A stretch of 54,942 nt of DNA from Eubacteriales bacterium. Lineage in GTDB: Bacteria; Bacillota; Clostridia; Peptostreptococcales; Anaerovoracaceae. The notes beneath the pieces were generated by a model. That model did not search any database. It was not told the DNA's origin and saw only the letters and a list, made by a program, of their open reading frames with translations. Location: NCBI GenBank assembly GCA_028704515.1, contig JAQWFH010000007.1:1-54942 (forward strand), in the 5' to 3' direction. This document shows, one piece after another, positions 36,514 through 46,800 of this stretch. Positions within the stretch are counted from its first letter, which is position 1. Every line of letters starts with the position of its first letter. The translations under genes and the position numbers were made by a program.

Positions 36514-37644
36514 TTATAAACCCTGCTCACGTATTTTACCAATAATTTCATTTCTCAAAATGTCTATTTTTTTAAAGTCCATATTTGGTATGTAGTAGCT
36601 CTCAAGTAAATCGTGCTCCTTCTTCGCTTTTCTTATGCACTTTATCGCACTTGAAAGCAGATTTTCAAACTCCGCCAGACTTTTTTCTATGAATGTAGCC
36701 TGAAGTTCTATTTCACTTTCGTCGCTCATCTCATTCATATCTATTAAAATTATTTCCGGATAGTCTCCATTATCAGATGCACTCTCAGCAATTTCCCACG
36801 CCTCGACATCGTGATATGCATTAGCTGAAAGCAAGGCTACCGAAAGTTCCGGTATGAGCAAATGCTCGGGCTCCCCTGCAGGTCTAATCGGACAATAATA
36901 GGCTTCAGTAAAAAATCCTCTGTAAGCGGCACTTTCCATCACGGTAGATAAAATTTTCCCGCTCGAAAATCCCACAGGCCCTGATATTAAATATATCCTT
37001 TTATATCCTTTTACAAGTGAATGTATTTGATTTACGATTCCTTCGGGAGTCACAGCGCTTGCAAATGCTTTTTTTATCCCTCCTGTCGACAGGGATATCT
37101 CATAGCTACCCAATTCTTTGTTCACAATCCTGGCCGCCATCTTATATATTTCGGCTTTCTCCGCAGCTTCCTCATATATATTGGCTATATTCTCGTATAT
37201 ATTCCCCGCCGCTGCCAGGTAATTATAGCCTTGAGCAAAATACTTATGTATTCTGCGGCCGGTTGCCATTACCGCATTCTTGTTTTGTCTTATACCCTCT
37301 TCATTCCAGTATTCGCCTAAATGAATTATCGTATCCACGGCCCCTGGATTTATCGGATCTACCGTGTGAGGACTTGTAGCATCAATGAGCGCTATACTCC
37401 TTTCCTTTAAGATTATCCCATCAAGAGAATCCGGATCGGAGGAGCACATCAGAAAATCGATATTTTCTCCCTGTGACGCAAATTCTTCTGCAATTTTTCT
37501 CATAAACGTCGATTTGCCTGTCCCAGGACCGCCTTTTATACAATATATCTTCCCGGCCGATTCCTGAGAAAGTATGTAATCGTAGTAAGAGTAAAACCCT
37601 AAAGGCGTGTTGTTGCCCGGGTAAATATGTCTAAATAATGTCAA
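36514..37644 (-). CDS. PRK06851-like protein with tandem P-loop domains
   Basis: The 376-residue protein has a good Walker A (KGGPGTGKST, 37-46) in its N-terminal half and a degenerate P-loop-like repeat (LISGPVGFSSGK near 228), the duplicated layout of a conserved but uncharacterised family of spore formers. The region between is helical. The start is a TTG with GGAGGGG 8-9 nt upstream. It is the first gene ahead of the ATP-grasp operon, 50 bp away. A sigma-K-like promoter lies at 37679-37706. Function unknown. Confidence 0.75.
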   Translation of the reverse strand: MTLFRHIYPGNNTPLGFYSYYDYILSQESAGKIYCIKGGPGTGKSTFMRKIAEEFASQGENIDFLMCSSDPDSLDGIILKERSIALIDATSPHTVDPINPGAVDTIIHLGEYWNEEGIRQNKNAVMATGRRIHKYFAQGYNYLAAAGNIYENIANIYEEAAEKAEIYKMAARIVNKELGSYEISLSTGGIKKAFASAVTPEGIVNQIHSLVKGYKRIYLISGPVGFSSGKILSTVMESAAYRGFFTEAYYCPIRPAGEPEHLLIPELSVALLSANAYHDVEAWEIAESASDNGDYPEIILIDMNEMSDESEIELQATFIEKSLAEFENLLSSAIKCIRKAKKEHDLLESYYIPNMDFKKIDILRNEIIGKIREQGL

Positions 37645-37678
37645 AACCTTTCCCCTCCAATTTAAAAATACTCCTTTT

Positions 37679-37706
37679 TATCATATGCAGAGAAAAGTTC
37701 AATAGT
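37679..37706 (-). promoter_or_regulatory. Possible sigma-K-type promoter of the P-loop gene
   Basis: On the minus strand AC is followed after 17 nt by CATATGATA, which matches the CATA-x3-TA -10 consensus of mother-cell late sporulation genes. The AC-only -35 is weak information, so this is tentative. Confidence 0.35.
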
Positions 37707-37811
37707 TCTTTAAATAAATGCTTTTTATTCCGAATAAAACGGAAGAATCACATACTGCTAACAGAAAAAACGCATCCCGGTTATTTTCATCAAAAGTGCA
37801 CATATGTGCGT

Positions 37812-37845
37812 AAAAAAGCCGGTGCGATATTTTCACACCGGCTTT
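37812..37845 (-). terminator. Terminator of the DUF975 gene
   Basis: AAAGCCGGTG and CACCGGCTTT form a 10-bp stem; on the minus strand TTTTTT follows. It lies about 10 bp after the stop of the membrane-protein gene. Confidence 0.85.
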
Positions 37846-37854
37846 ACACAGGCC

Positions 37855-38877
37855 TTAGTCTCTTATATTTATTACGGTATCTTTGTTTTCCTTTTGCTCC
37901 TGTGCGCCTTCCGTGTCTTTATGTAATTTTTCCTGCTCTTCAAAATCTCTTTTCATCTCTGTTTGTTGATTTTCTTGCTCTTCCTCGAGCATATCGTAAT
38001 ACTCGGCGGACCCCACCGGAACTGCATCGAAGTATTCATCCGTCCTATATAATTCGCCACTCTTACCGTCGACAACTCCAGTATCCCCGACAACAAATCT
38101 AGGTCTCAGGTTTCCATTCATAAGATCATAAAGGACAGCGTTCGTGGATGACATATATGGTGTCAGTGCAAAGTATCCAGCATATCCAAGGAATGCAATC
38201 AGGCAATAAATTATCGCCTCTCCCCCAAAGGAAGGCACATTATTAATTGCTGCAAATCCCGCTCCCACAAAGTCGGCATCATATTGAGGCAGGAACATTC
38301 TTGTAAGTAATGATACCAGCATTCCTCCGAAAACGGATGCTATTAAAACCCAACCGAGAAAAGAAAGCTGCAGGAAGAAATATTTTGCATAATTACCCTT
38401 CATCAATCGGGCACTTTCTTTCATTATTTGCATAATGGACCAGTCTGTGTGATCCGCAAATATATAATATACCTGACTATATCTGATGGATAAAATTATC
38501 CCTGGTATGAGAAGAATTATAAATCCTACTGAAATTACTATAGTAAGGATTATAAAAAGGGCTATGGATTTGATGGTTCTTTCCCATCCGTAGAAAATCC
38601 ATGCCGGCGATACATTTTCAACTCCTCTGAAAATACCCAGTACAACAATCATGTACCCCAGTGTGAACGGTCCTGTCATCAGTAATGTATAGAACAATGC
38701 TTCCTTTGAGTTCCCATCCTCTGGTGATAATGTTCCGAGTAAAAGAACGGGAAGAACAATAACCAGGAGGTAAAGTACACATCCTGCAATTGCTGTTTTC
38801 CATTGCCCTTTCAAGCCTTCCCTTCCAAGATGTCTCAATCCGGAGCTTGGCATGGTTACTATAATATTGTTGTGCAT
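37855..38877 (-). CDS. DUF975 family integral membrane protein
   Basis: The 340-residue protein has about five to six hydrophobic helices (starting LKGQWKTAIAGCVLYLLVIV) and blocks typical of DUF975 (FIILLIPGIILSIRYSQVYY, ESARLMKGNYAKYFFLQLSF). A hydrophilic C-terminal tail of about 80 residues is rich in Glu and Gln (EEEQENQQTEMKRDFEEQEK). Function unknown. GAGAGGGG precedes the ATG. Divergent from the thiamine pyrophosphokinase gene; the 180-bp gap holds an inverted repeat. Confidence 0.82.
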   Translation of the reverse strand: MHNNIIVTMPSSGLRHLGREGLKGQWKTAIAGCVLYLLVIVLPVLLLGTLSPEDGNSKEALFYTLLMTGPFTLGYMIVVLGIFRGVENVSPAWIFYGWERTIKSIALFIILTIVISVGFIILLIPGIILSIRYSQVYYIFADHTDWSIMQIMKESARLMKGNYAKYFFLQLSFLGWVLIASVFGGMLVSLLTRMFLPQYDADFVGAGFAAINNVPSFGGEAIIYCLIAFLGYAGYFALTPYMSSTNAVLYDLMNGNLRPRFVVGDTGVVDGKSGELYRTDEYFDAVPVGSAEYYDMLEEEQENQQTEMKRDFEEQEKLHKDTEGAQEQKENKDTVINIRD

Positions 38878-38963
38878 TAATTAATTCCCCTCTCTCACAA
38901 TACTAAAATATATTATCGGTATTATACATTAGTATCCGTATAATTGCAAAGAAATAATAATAA

Positions 38964-38984
38964 TAACGGTTAAACTTACCGTTA
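38964..38984. promoter_or_regulatory. Inverted repeat between divergent genes
   Basis: TAACGGT and ACCGTTA are perfect 7-bp arms around a 7-nt AT-rich spacer, about 90 bp upstream of both divergent start codons. It could be an operator for a dimeric regulator or a hairpin; no thiamine-box features (CUGAGA, ACCUGAU) are visible nearby. Confidence 0.4.
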
Positions 38985-39054
38985 ATTTGTGGTAATATAT
39001 TAATATAAATTTTATTATTACCGAGAGCAAATTATGAAAAACGGAGAACAAATT

Positions 39055-39678
39055 ATGAAAAAATGTGCGATTATAACATCTTATATAGAGGGGAATTTAA
39101 AAGAGCTCCTTCCGGAACATGAGAACTGTTTTATTATAGCTGCCGATGGTGGCGTGAAGCACGCAGCCGATTACGATATTCCGCTCGATCTTATAATAGG
39201 AGACTTCGATTCATATAAAGGGGAGCTTCCGACAGGCGTTCCCGTTATAAAAGTACCGACAGAGAAGGATGACACAGACAGCGGCATTTCGGTTTCGTAT
39301 GCAATTGATAATGGATTTAATGATATAATAATAATAGGAGGAATCGGAGGTCGACTGGATCATACGATAGCTAATCTACAAATCATGGGAGGCGCCTCTC
39401 TCAAGGGCGTTAATATAGAAATGAGATCCAAGGGTAATTTTGTCAGAGCATTAAACAATGGCACAATAACATTGGAAAGTTGTTCAAATTGCTCATTTTC
39501 AATCTTTTCACTCACGGATTGCTGTGAGGGTGTGAATATTAAGAACTCAAGATACGATTTGAAAAATCATACCCTGACAGCCTCTTTCCCTTTGGGCTGC
39601 AGCAACGAATTTGCAGCGGAATCTGTTGAGATATCCGTGGAAAAAGGTATTCTTTTAATAATTGTTTCATCAAAATAA
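39055..39678 (+). CDS. thiN: Thiamine pyrophosphokinase
   Basis: This enzyme phosphorylates thiamine to thiamine diphosphate. The 207-residue product has AADGGVKHAADYDIP, LIIGDFDS, KDDTDSGISVSYAI and IGGRLDHTIANLQIM, all hallmarks of the family. The start at 39055 has GGAG 9 nt upstream; an in-frame ATG at 39034, in a repeated GAGAGCAAATTATGAAAAA-type context, is an alternative. It ends in a short hairpin shared with holA. Confidence 0.93.
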   Translation: MKKCAIITSYIEGNLKELLPEHENCFIIAADGGVKHAADYDIPLDLIIGDFDSYKGELPTGVPVIKVPTEKDDTDSGISVSYAIDNGFNDIIIIGGIGGRLDHTIANLQIMGGASLKGVNIEMRSKGNFVRALNNGTITLESCSNCSFSIFSLTDCCEGVNIKNSRYDLKNHTLTASFPLGCSNEFAAESVEISVEKGILLIIVSSK

Positions 39679-39702
39679 TAAGGCGCATTTTTATCGCCTT
39701 AT
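39678..39702. terminator. Small bidirectional terminator between thiN and holA
   Basis: AAGGCG and CGCCTT pair across a short AT loop; T-rich sequence follows on the minus strand, less clearly on the plus strand. The two genes converge here. Confidence 0.55.
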
Positions 39703-40754
39703 ATCTCTGCTATAAAAAATTCAAGGGCCGTTCGCTTATCGAGCAAGCCGCTCTTGATTTTTATATCGGTTTCATATGCATTTATCAATATTTTCTTTAA
39801 ACGCATTACCGTATATCGCTCTGAAAATGCGAGCGCTTTTTTTACTCTGTATTCGTGCACCCCTAAGATCTCGGGCATATCCCTTGAAATAACATTGCGC
39901 TCTTTTAATTCCTTTACCCAAAGAATTATTTCAAATTGCGATACAAAAATAGCAAGCAGCTTATATACGCTTTCTTCGGTGTCGAGAATGTTGAAAAGCA
40001 TCTCAAATGCCTCATCCTTTCTTCCCCTACTTACAGCATCAACCATTGCAAATACATTAGTCTCCAAATTGCCCGATATAGCCGCAAGCATATCAGAGGC
40101 CACTATTTCATCTCCCGTGCTGTGGGCTATCATCTTCTTCAAATCGTTCTCAAGGTTGTACAAGCTGTACTGTGTTTCTTTGTGATAATATCCTGAAAGC
40201 TCTATAATTTCTTTTAATATATAAGCCTTACACACCTTGCCCGACATTTTGAATTTCTTGATTATGAAGTTTTTTAAGTCATCTTCACTCAATCCTTCAA
40301 ATTCATATACCTCACCCTTTTTCTTGATTTCCTTATATATTTTCTTCCTCTTATCAAGCTTTTGCGATGAAAATATCAATATTGTTCCTTCGGGAATGTT
40401 TTGTAGGTAATTTATAAGAGCGTTTTCGTCTGCCTCCGATATATTTTTAACCTTTTCACTTCCCAGATAGGAAAAATCCGTGACGGCGACAACCCTTGAT
40501 TTGGAGAACATGCTCAAGGTCTCACAGGCTTCAATCATGGCATCTACGCTAAAATTTTCTTGCTGCATTCTAACGAAATCAAAGCTTCTGGCCGCTTCGT
40601 TTATATATTTATCTGCGATAAGATTAATAGCCCAATCTATTAGATACTGCTCTTTTCCGTGCAGCAGTATGATGTTTGCTATTTTCTCCGCTTTTACATC
40701 TCTGTTTATTCTCTTGAAATCATGTTCTTTAACTTTAGATTTACTAAAAGCCAT
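39699..40754 (-). CDS. holA: DNA polymerase III delta subunit
   Basis: HolA is the clamp-loader subunit that opens the beta clamp. The 351-residue protein starts IILLHGKEQYLIDWAINLI, has DFSYLGSEKV and LIFSSQKLDKRKKIYKEIKK, and the C-terminal helical collar (SGLLDKRTALEFFIAEI). Length and pattern fit. GAAAGG precedes the ATG. It follows comEC by 10 bp, the standard comEC-holA order. Confidence 0.95.
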   Translation of the reverse strand: MAFSKSKVKEHDFKRINRDVKAEKIANIILLHGKEQYLIDWAINLIADKYINEAARSFDFVRMQQENFSVDAMIEACETLSMFSKSRVVAVTDFSYLGSEKVKNISEADENALINYLQNIPEGTILIFSSQKLDKRKKIYKEIKKKGEVYEFEGLSEDDLKNFIIKKFKMSGKVCKAYILKEIIELSGYYHKETQYSLYNLENDLKKMIAHSTGDEIVASDMLAAISGNLETNVFAMVDAVSRGRKDEAFEMLFNILDTEESVYKLLAIFVSQFEIILWVKELKERNVISRDMPEILGVHEYRVKKALAFSERYTVMRLKKILINAYETDIKIKSGLLDKRTALEFFIAEI

Positions 40755-40764
40755 GGTTTTCCTT

Positions 40765-43131
40765 TCATAAGACGGTTACGACATTGCCTCGTCCTTTTTT
40801 TATATTCTTTATTCCGATTGCACCGTCCTTATCATTCCTATAAACCATTATACCTTTTTTAAGACATTTTTCAATTAGCGTTTTGTCAGGATGGCCGTAA
40901 TTATTCTTACCGACTTGTATTACGAGCATCTGTGGGTTGACAGCCTCTATGAATTCATCTGAGTTGCTGTAACGACTGCCATGGTGTGCGGATTTCAGTA
41001 TAGTTGCATTTATTTTATTCCGCGGTGACTCTATTAAGTTCTGTTCCCCTTTTGAATCTATGTCTCCTGTCATAAGAACCCCTAACCCGTTCTTTGTCAC
41101 CCTCATAACAAGCGAGAATTCGTTTTCATCTTCGGATGCAAGTATATTCTCATACGCCTCTCTATTTGCTTTAGGTGGCCAAATAGCTTCTATTTTAGTA
41201 TCATTCCCTATCTGGATTTTCATCCCCTCACTCATATACTCAATGTCTTTCTTTTCAAGACCTGTTTCGTATAGAGTTTTTGCCTCATTTAATTTATTTG
41301 CTTCACTTAAAAATAGCTTTTTTATCATCCCATTTTTTGCGAGAGAGCATATCCCTGCATAATGGTCCGTATGCAGATGAGTAACAAAGGCGTAATCTAT
41401 ACTTTTCACACCGTTCTTTAAAAGATAAGGCATCAGAACCTTCTCGCCCACATCATAATTTACACTGCCGCCACCATCGATCAAGATGTTTTTTCCATTA
41501 TCACTCTTTATATGAAGGCAATCACCCTGGCCAATGTCCACAAATATCAGCTCCGCTTTTTCGAAGCCGCTGGCCGATGCACAGTGAATAAAGCCCGCAC
41601 TTATAATAACAGCTACTGTCACAAGCGCAATTTTTTTAACCTGTCTTCGCTTGTATGCAATGATAGCACTTTCACTCAATCCCAGAAATACGACGGCGAA
41701 ATAAATAATCAATATAAATATTGGCGGGCTCACATTGCTCAGAGCATACATACCTTCATTATAAAAAATATCATTTGAAAGAATCATTGCATCATTCATC
41801 AGCTTGATCAGAACTGCAAATATACCAAAAAGCTGATCTGCACCGCAAGCAAACAGTATCATCTGCATCAATCCTGCAGGGATTATGAAGCCGGATATAA
41901 ATATAACGGGGAGGTTGGCTAATATTGAGACGAGTGAAAAATAATTAAAAAGATATGCTGTGGCTGGTAACATTCCTACTTGGATAGCAATACCCGAGAG
42001 AAATATCCCTTTGTAATGCTTTTTCATAGCTTTCATTATCACAGCCAACGAAAATATAGCCAAATAAGAAAGCTGGAAACCCGCATTAAACAATATATAA
42101 GGCTGATACACCATTGCGGCGACCGCAGTAGCGGCAGCGGCGCACATCACATCATATGAAAGATGGAGGCGCGTTGCGAATATATGCATTCCTATCATTG
42201 CAACCGCTCTCACAACTGATGGACTGAAAAGAGATGCTGCCGCGTATATGAACAAAAGAATCAATGTTAATGCACTTGTAATAGCACTTTTCCTGCCTCT
42301 TGTAGCCTTTTGGAAGCATACATAGACAAGGGCCACATGAAGCCCACTTACAGACAGTATATGAGATGTTCCGTTTTTTCTAAAAGCTTCTTCTATATCT
42401 TCGTCAATATTCTCAGTTTCCCCGAAAAGCATACCCATTGTCAGATATGCCGTATCTTTTCCGACAATCTCGGCAAGAGCATTTGAAAAATCCGCTTTAA
42501 ATACTGAAAGTGTATTCAAGATTTTCATAGTCATCCCCTGGCATTCGGATTCGACCTTTTCGATTTGAATTGATGAGATGCTGATAATAGTATCTATGCC
42601 TTTTGTTTTAAGATATAGTCGATAGTCAAATGTTTTCGGATTTCTCCGTTCCTGCGGCAATTCAGGCACCCCCGACACCTTTATCCTTTTCCCTGCCAAG
42701 TCTTCCACACATTTTAATTCTTTTTTAAGGTTATCGTTAAGTTCACCGTAAACATTTATAAGGATTTTTTCACCGCCGTCCATCTTTGCAATTAATGCGA
42801 TCCTCTTCTTCGCCTCGGAATAATAGGCGTTTTGAACAACTACAGAGACCTCGATATACTCACCCACAGAAGCTATAATTTCGCTTGTATCGGTTCTTTC
42901 AAATGTAAATGCAATGCCTCCCACCGTCGTTACAAAGCAAAAAAGACCGGCAAAAAATAAAATTTTTGCCCGATCTCCTGATATTTTTTTAAAACTATAA
43001 ACTAGGCCTGTCAAAAGTACAAATACAACCGCAGCCACAATCCATACAGACAAGCTTATTATTTCATATGTATGCGCTAACCAAATACCAAGTGAAAAGG
43101 CTCCGGCTACCGGCACAATAGGTCTTCTCAT
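40765..43131 (-). CDS. comEC: ComEC/Rec2 DNA-uptake channel protein
   Basis: ComEC forms the inner-membrane channel for single-stranded DNA import. The 788-residue protein has N-terminal helices and an OB-like DUF4131 region, the competence domain (SVSGLHVALVY and ASLFSPSVVRAVAMIGMHI), and a C-terminal metallo-beta-lactamase domain with DIGQGDCLHIKSDNG, THLHTDHYAGI and TGDIDSKGEQNLI. GGAGGT precedes the ATG. It is followed by holA. The other competence genes are not in this window. Confidence 0.95.
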   Translation of the reverse strand: MRRPIVPVAGAFSLGIWLAHTYEIISLSVWIVAAVVFVLLTGLVYSFKKISGDRAKILFFAGLFCFVTTVGGIAFTFERTDTSEIIASVGEYIEVSVVVQNAYYSEAKKRIALIAKMDGGEKILINVYGELNDNLKKELKCVEDLAGKRIKVSGVPELPQERRNPKTFDYRLYLKTKGIDTIISISSIQIEKVESECQGMTMKILNTLSVFKADFSNALAEIVGKDTAYLTMGMLFGETENIDEDIEEAFRKNGTSHILSVSGLHVALVYVCFQKATRGRKSAITSALTLILLFIYAAASLFSPSVVRAVAMIGMHIFATRLHLSYDVMCAAAATAVAAMVYQPYILFNAGFQLSYLAIFSLAVIMKAMKKHYKGIFLSGIAIQVGMLPATAYLFNYFSLVSILANLPVIFISGFIIPAGLMQMILFACGADQLFGIFAVLIKLMNDAMILSNDIFYNEGMYALSNVSPPIFILIIYFAVVFLGLSESAIIAYKRRQVKKIALVTVAVIISAGFIHCASASGFEKAELIFVDIGQGDCLHIKSDNGKNILIDGGGSVNYDVGEKVLMPYLLKNGVKSIDYAFVTHLHTDHYAGICSLAKNGMIKKLFLSEANKLNEAKTLYETGLEKKDIEYMSEGMKIQIGNDTKIEAIWPPKANREAYENILASEDENEFSLVMRVTKNGLGVLMTGDIDSKGEQNLIESPRNKINATILKSAHHGSRYSNSDEFIEAVNPQMLVIQVGKNNYGHPDKTLIEKCLKKGIMVYRNDKDGAIGIKNIKKGRGNVVTVL

Positions 43132-43180
43132 GGTTTACCTCCGGTATTACCATGACAGACCGAAATCCCCTCTTACTTTA

Positions 43181-43594
43181 TTATTCTCCCACTACGCGAT
43201 GTCCAAGACCAATTGCAACTTCGTTAAGGTACATCATTCCTATGCTCATAAAGATACTGACGCAAACGTTTTGATCCGAACGACAAACAGCGATCTTGCC
43301 TCCTCCGTTCAAGCCAATCGCTCTTTTGACTATTTGAGATTGCGCTTCTCGAGCAGCTCCTGCAATAACGCCGTCGCTAATAGAATCTTCTTTAATCATT
43401 TTACTTTTTCTTGCTGCAATTACGGCTCTTTCGATGACAATATGGGTCTTTGATATTATGTCTCCTCCTATGTCGACGGCCGCTGCTATAATTCCCTGTT
43501 CACTGAGCTTTTTGATAAGCTCCTCCTCCTCGGCTCTCGTGGCTGTTATTGATAAGCTTACGGCAGCTCTGGCTACATCTACACTGTCTAACAT
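43181..43594 (-). CDS. HutP-like RNA-binding regulator
   Basis: The 137-residue protein resembles HutP, the histidine-dependent antiterminator of Bacillus, best in AVIAARKSKMIKEDSISDGV and the C-terminal GLGHRVVG region. The three HutP metal ligands (His73, His77, His138) do not appear to be present at the aligned places, so its ligand and target may differ. The ATG at 43594 has GGAGGT at good spacing. It is 49 bp upstream of comEC on the same strand and divergent from the penicillin-binding protein gene. Clostridial homologues are widespread without known role. Confidence 0.75.
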   Translation of the reverse strand: MLDSVDVARAAVSLSITATRAEEEELIKKLSEQGIIAAAVDIGGDIISKTHIVIERAVIAARKSKMIKEDSISDGVIAGAAREAQSQIVKRAIGLNGGGKIAVCRSDQNVCVSIFMSIGMMYLNEVAIGLGHRVVGE

Positions 43595-43712
43595 TAATAT
43601 TACCTCCACATTCGGCTTTCCTATATGTTTTTTATGCCTTGTCTCATTATAGATTAATATCGGCGTTATTTCAATAATTTCCTTTGATTTTATAGCGTAT
43701 TTCTTATGCGTA

Positions 43713-43721
43713 TGTTATAAT
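43713..43721 (+). promoter_or_regulatory. Extended -10 element upstream of the penicillin-binding protein gene
   Basis: TGTTATAAT (TG at 43713, TATAAT at 43716-43721) fits an extended -10. No good -35 is visible. It lies about 100 bp before the TTG start codon. Confidence 0.4.
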
Positions 43722-43821
43722 AAATGCGGCATCGTTGTGAAATAATGCGCATTAGTTGCTTGTTTCTATACGCGCCAATTAGACATAAATAAATTTTCTC
43801 TATGAAGGCAGGTGAAGAGGC

Positions 43822-46800
43822 TTGAGCGATGATTTTAAAAAAAATGATACAAGCGATACAGATAGTATAGATGATTTTTTCGCCGAATTCGATAAAATAA
43901 GCAACGAATTTACGCGAAGTACCGCAGACGAAACTAAAGAAGCATCAGCAACAGACTCCCTTAACGATAATCAAAAGTATGAACCCGACTCATCTTCAGA
44001 GTTACCTCCCACCCCGAGGAAAATGCGAAGTGATAGGCATGCGGAGGATAAAAGAAATAAGAATGCAACAGGCTTCGGCGGCACAATAACAAAAATTTCA
44101 GAGAAAATTGGCAACGCCGTAAATCTGTTTGTAGATATGATAAAAAAACAATTTTTTACAGAAGAAAACGTATCTTCGGATGTAAATTCAGAAAAAGGTA
44201 TTCATATGAAAACTTCTACAAAGCGAAGCAAGAAGAAATACACTCTAAATAAAAAGCAATTTGTAAAATTCATAATTTCTATAGGATTGGCATTATGCCT
44301 TCTTCTCGGTTCCTATACTGTATTCGTAATAGTTACGGCTCCGGAAATAAATCCTGACACAATATATTCTCTTCTCTCTGAGAGCTCACTTATTTACGAT
44401 GACCAAGAGAATATGGTGGATACCGTAGGAAGCAGTGAAACCCGAACAAACATTGAATACGAGGACTTACCTCAAGATATGATAGACTCTATTATATCCA
44501 TCGAAGATAAGACCTTCGAAACGCACAATGGCTTTAATGTGATACGAATATTCGGTGCTATAAAGGATTCTATCGTGACAAGGTCTCAGATAGGAGGCAC
44601 AAGCACAGTAACACAGCAGTTGGCTAGAAATGTTTATCTGAAAGAAGACGCAACAAAGCGTTCTCTCAAAAGAAAAATTGCAGAGGCTTACTACACAGTA
44701 CTCATAGAAAAGGCACTGACCAAGGAACAGATTATGGAAGCGTACTTGAACACCATCTATTTGGGCTTCAATTCATACGGCGTTCAGATGGCTTCACAAG
44801 CCTACTTCTCCAAAGATGTTGATGAGCTGGATCTCATCGAATGTGCAGCTATCGCATCTCTGCCGAAAGCACCACACTCTTACGCTCTTGTCAAGACTCT
44901 TGCCCCGGCAGATGTGGACCCTGACAACGATGTAATCCTTTTCACAGGCAATGATTACACATATGTGTATAATGGCGAAAAATCCGAGGCAAGGCGTACA
45001 CGTACTTTGGAAAACATGTACGAATACGGATTAATAACAGAGCAAGAAAAAAATGATGCCCTCGAAGAAGATTTATTCGAGCATATGAATATTAACACCA
45101 ATAATTTAGCTCAAGCATCCTCTTACTTTAGCGATTACACAATATCAAGTGTTTTGCAGGATTTAGTAGATTACAATAATATGGACGAGCAGGAAGCAAA
45201 GGATTTAGTCTACGGCGGAGGCCTTAAAATCTATACAACTATGGATTCCAAGGCACAAAAAATTGTAGAAACTGAATTCGCAAAGAATTCCAACTTCCCT
45301 ACCGTCGCTCACATTTCGAAGGATTCAAGCGGGAATGTCCTGGGCAAGAATGGCAAAGTGTTGCTTTACTCTTATAATAATTATTTTGATGAACAAGGCA
45401 ACTTTATTTTTAATGACAGCGAATATAAATGGATGCCTAACGGAGATTTAAAGCTGTATTCCGGAAAACGACTTAACTTCTATAATGTACAAGGCTCAAG
45501 CGGCAAGACAACAACTCAGTTGAACTTTAAAAACATGTACATTATAGAAAACAATGTATTTTACAGCATTGAAGGTGGAGCTGTCCTGCTGCCAGAAGGA
45601 TATACATCCAAAGACAAGGACGGTAACGCTATTGTCGATTCCGATTTCTTTGATAAAGATGAATTTGAAACCGGACCTCAGCAATTCTTTAAAAAGGGCG
45701 ACAGCGGCAACATATATGTAGATAACTCTCATTACTCATTGGAGCAGAAGGTCGTTCAGCCTCAAGGCGCGATGGTCATAACAGACTACAAGAATGGTCA
45801 TATAAAGGCTATGGCCGGAGGAAGAAACACTATTGGAGAAAAGCTTTTCAATAGGGCAAATTCCACAAGACAGCCCGGTTCAGCGATAAAACCGATTACT
45901 GTTTACGGTGCAGCTCTCCAGCAAAGTGCTGAATTATTAGAGGGAGGCAGCAGCCCGAAATTCTCAACCTCAGGAAATATGTACGGGGATTTCTTCACAG
46001 CCGCTTCCATCATAGAGGATGCCCCTCTCGTAATAAACGGCAAGGTATGGCCAAAGAATTGGTACAGTGGTTACAGAGGCCTTCAAACACTCAGAACTTC
46101 GGTCGAGCAATCAATAAACGTAAATGCCGTGAAAGTATTGATGGAGGTAGGCCCTTCATACGCATCAAAATATGCGGAAAAGCTAGGAATCTCAACTATA
46201 GTAAAAAGCGGTTCTTCAAATGATATGAACGCTGCAGCACTTGCCCTGGGAGGTATGACTGAAGGAATATCACCTCTGGAACTTACCAGCGCATACGGAA
46301 CTTATCCAAACGGCGGAACGTATATAGAGCCGATTATTTATACGAAGGTCACAAACCAAAGAGGCGATATCCTTCTTGAAAAGACAGCAGTCTCATATGA
46401 TGCCGTAGACCCCGGAGTTGCCTTCATTATGACAGATATATTAAGAACAACCGTAACAAACGGTATAGCGGGAAAAGCTGCAATAGGATCTCAACCTGTG
46501 GGCGGTAAAACAGGTACTACAACAGATAACTATGACGCTTGGTTCGCCGGGTTTACCCCTCAATATTCTGCGGCGCTTTGGATTGGAAATGATGTCAATA
46601 TTGAACTCTCAACCGGTTCCTCCGCAGCCGCCGGTCTCTGGAGCAAAATCATGAGACAAGTATCCGCAGGTAAATCAGGCTCCTTCCCTTCTTCTCCGAG
46701 CAATGTAATCTCCGTAACGGTAGATACAAAAACTGGGAAATTACCGGGAGCGTCTACTGTTGAGGGTGCTTCAACAAGATCCGAATATTTCATATCAGGT

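Noticed and set aside
38885..39054. TPP riboswitch upstream of thiamine pyrophosphokinase
   Set aside because: No CUGAGA or ACCUGAU-type conserved elements were found; only a 7-bp dyad is present.
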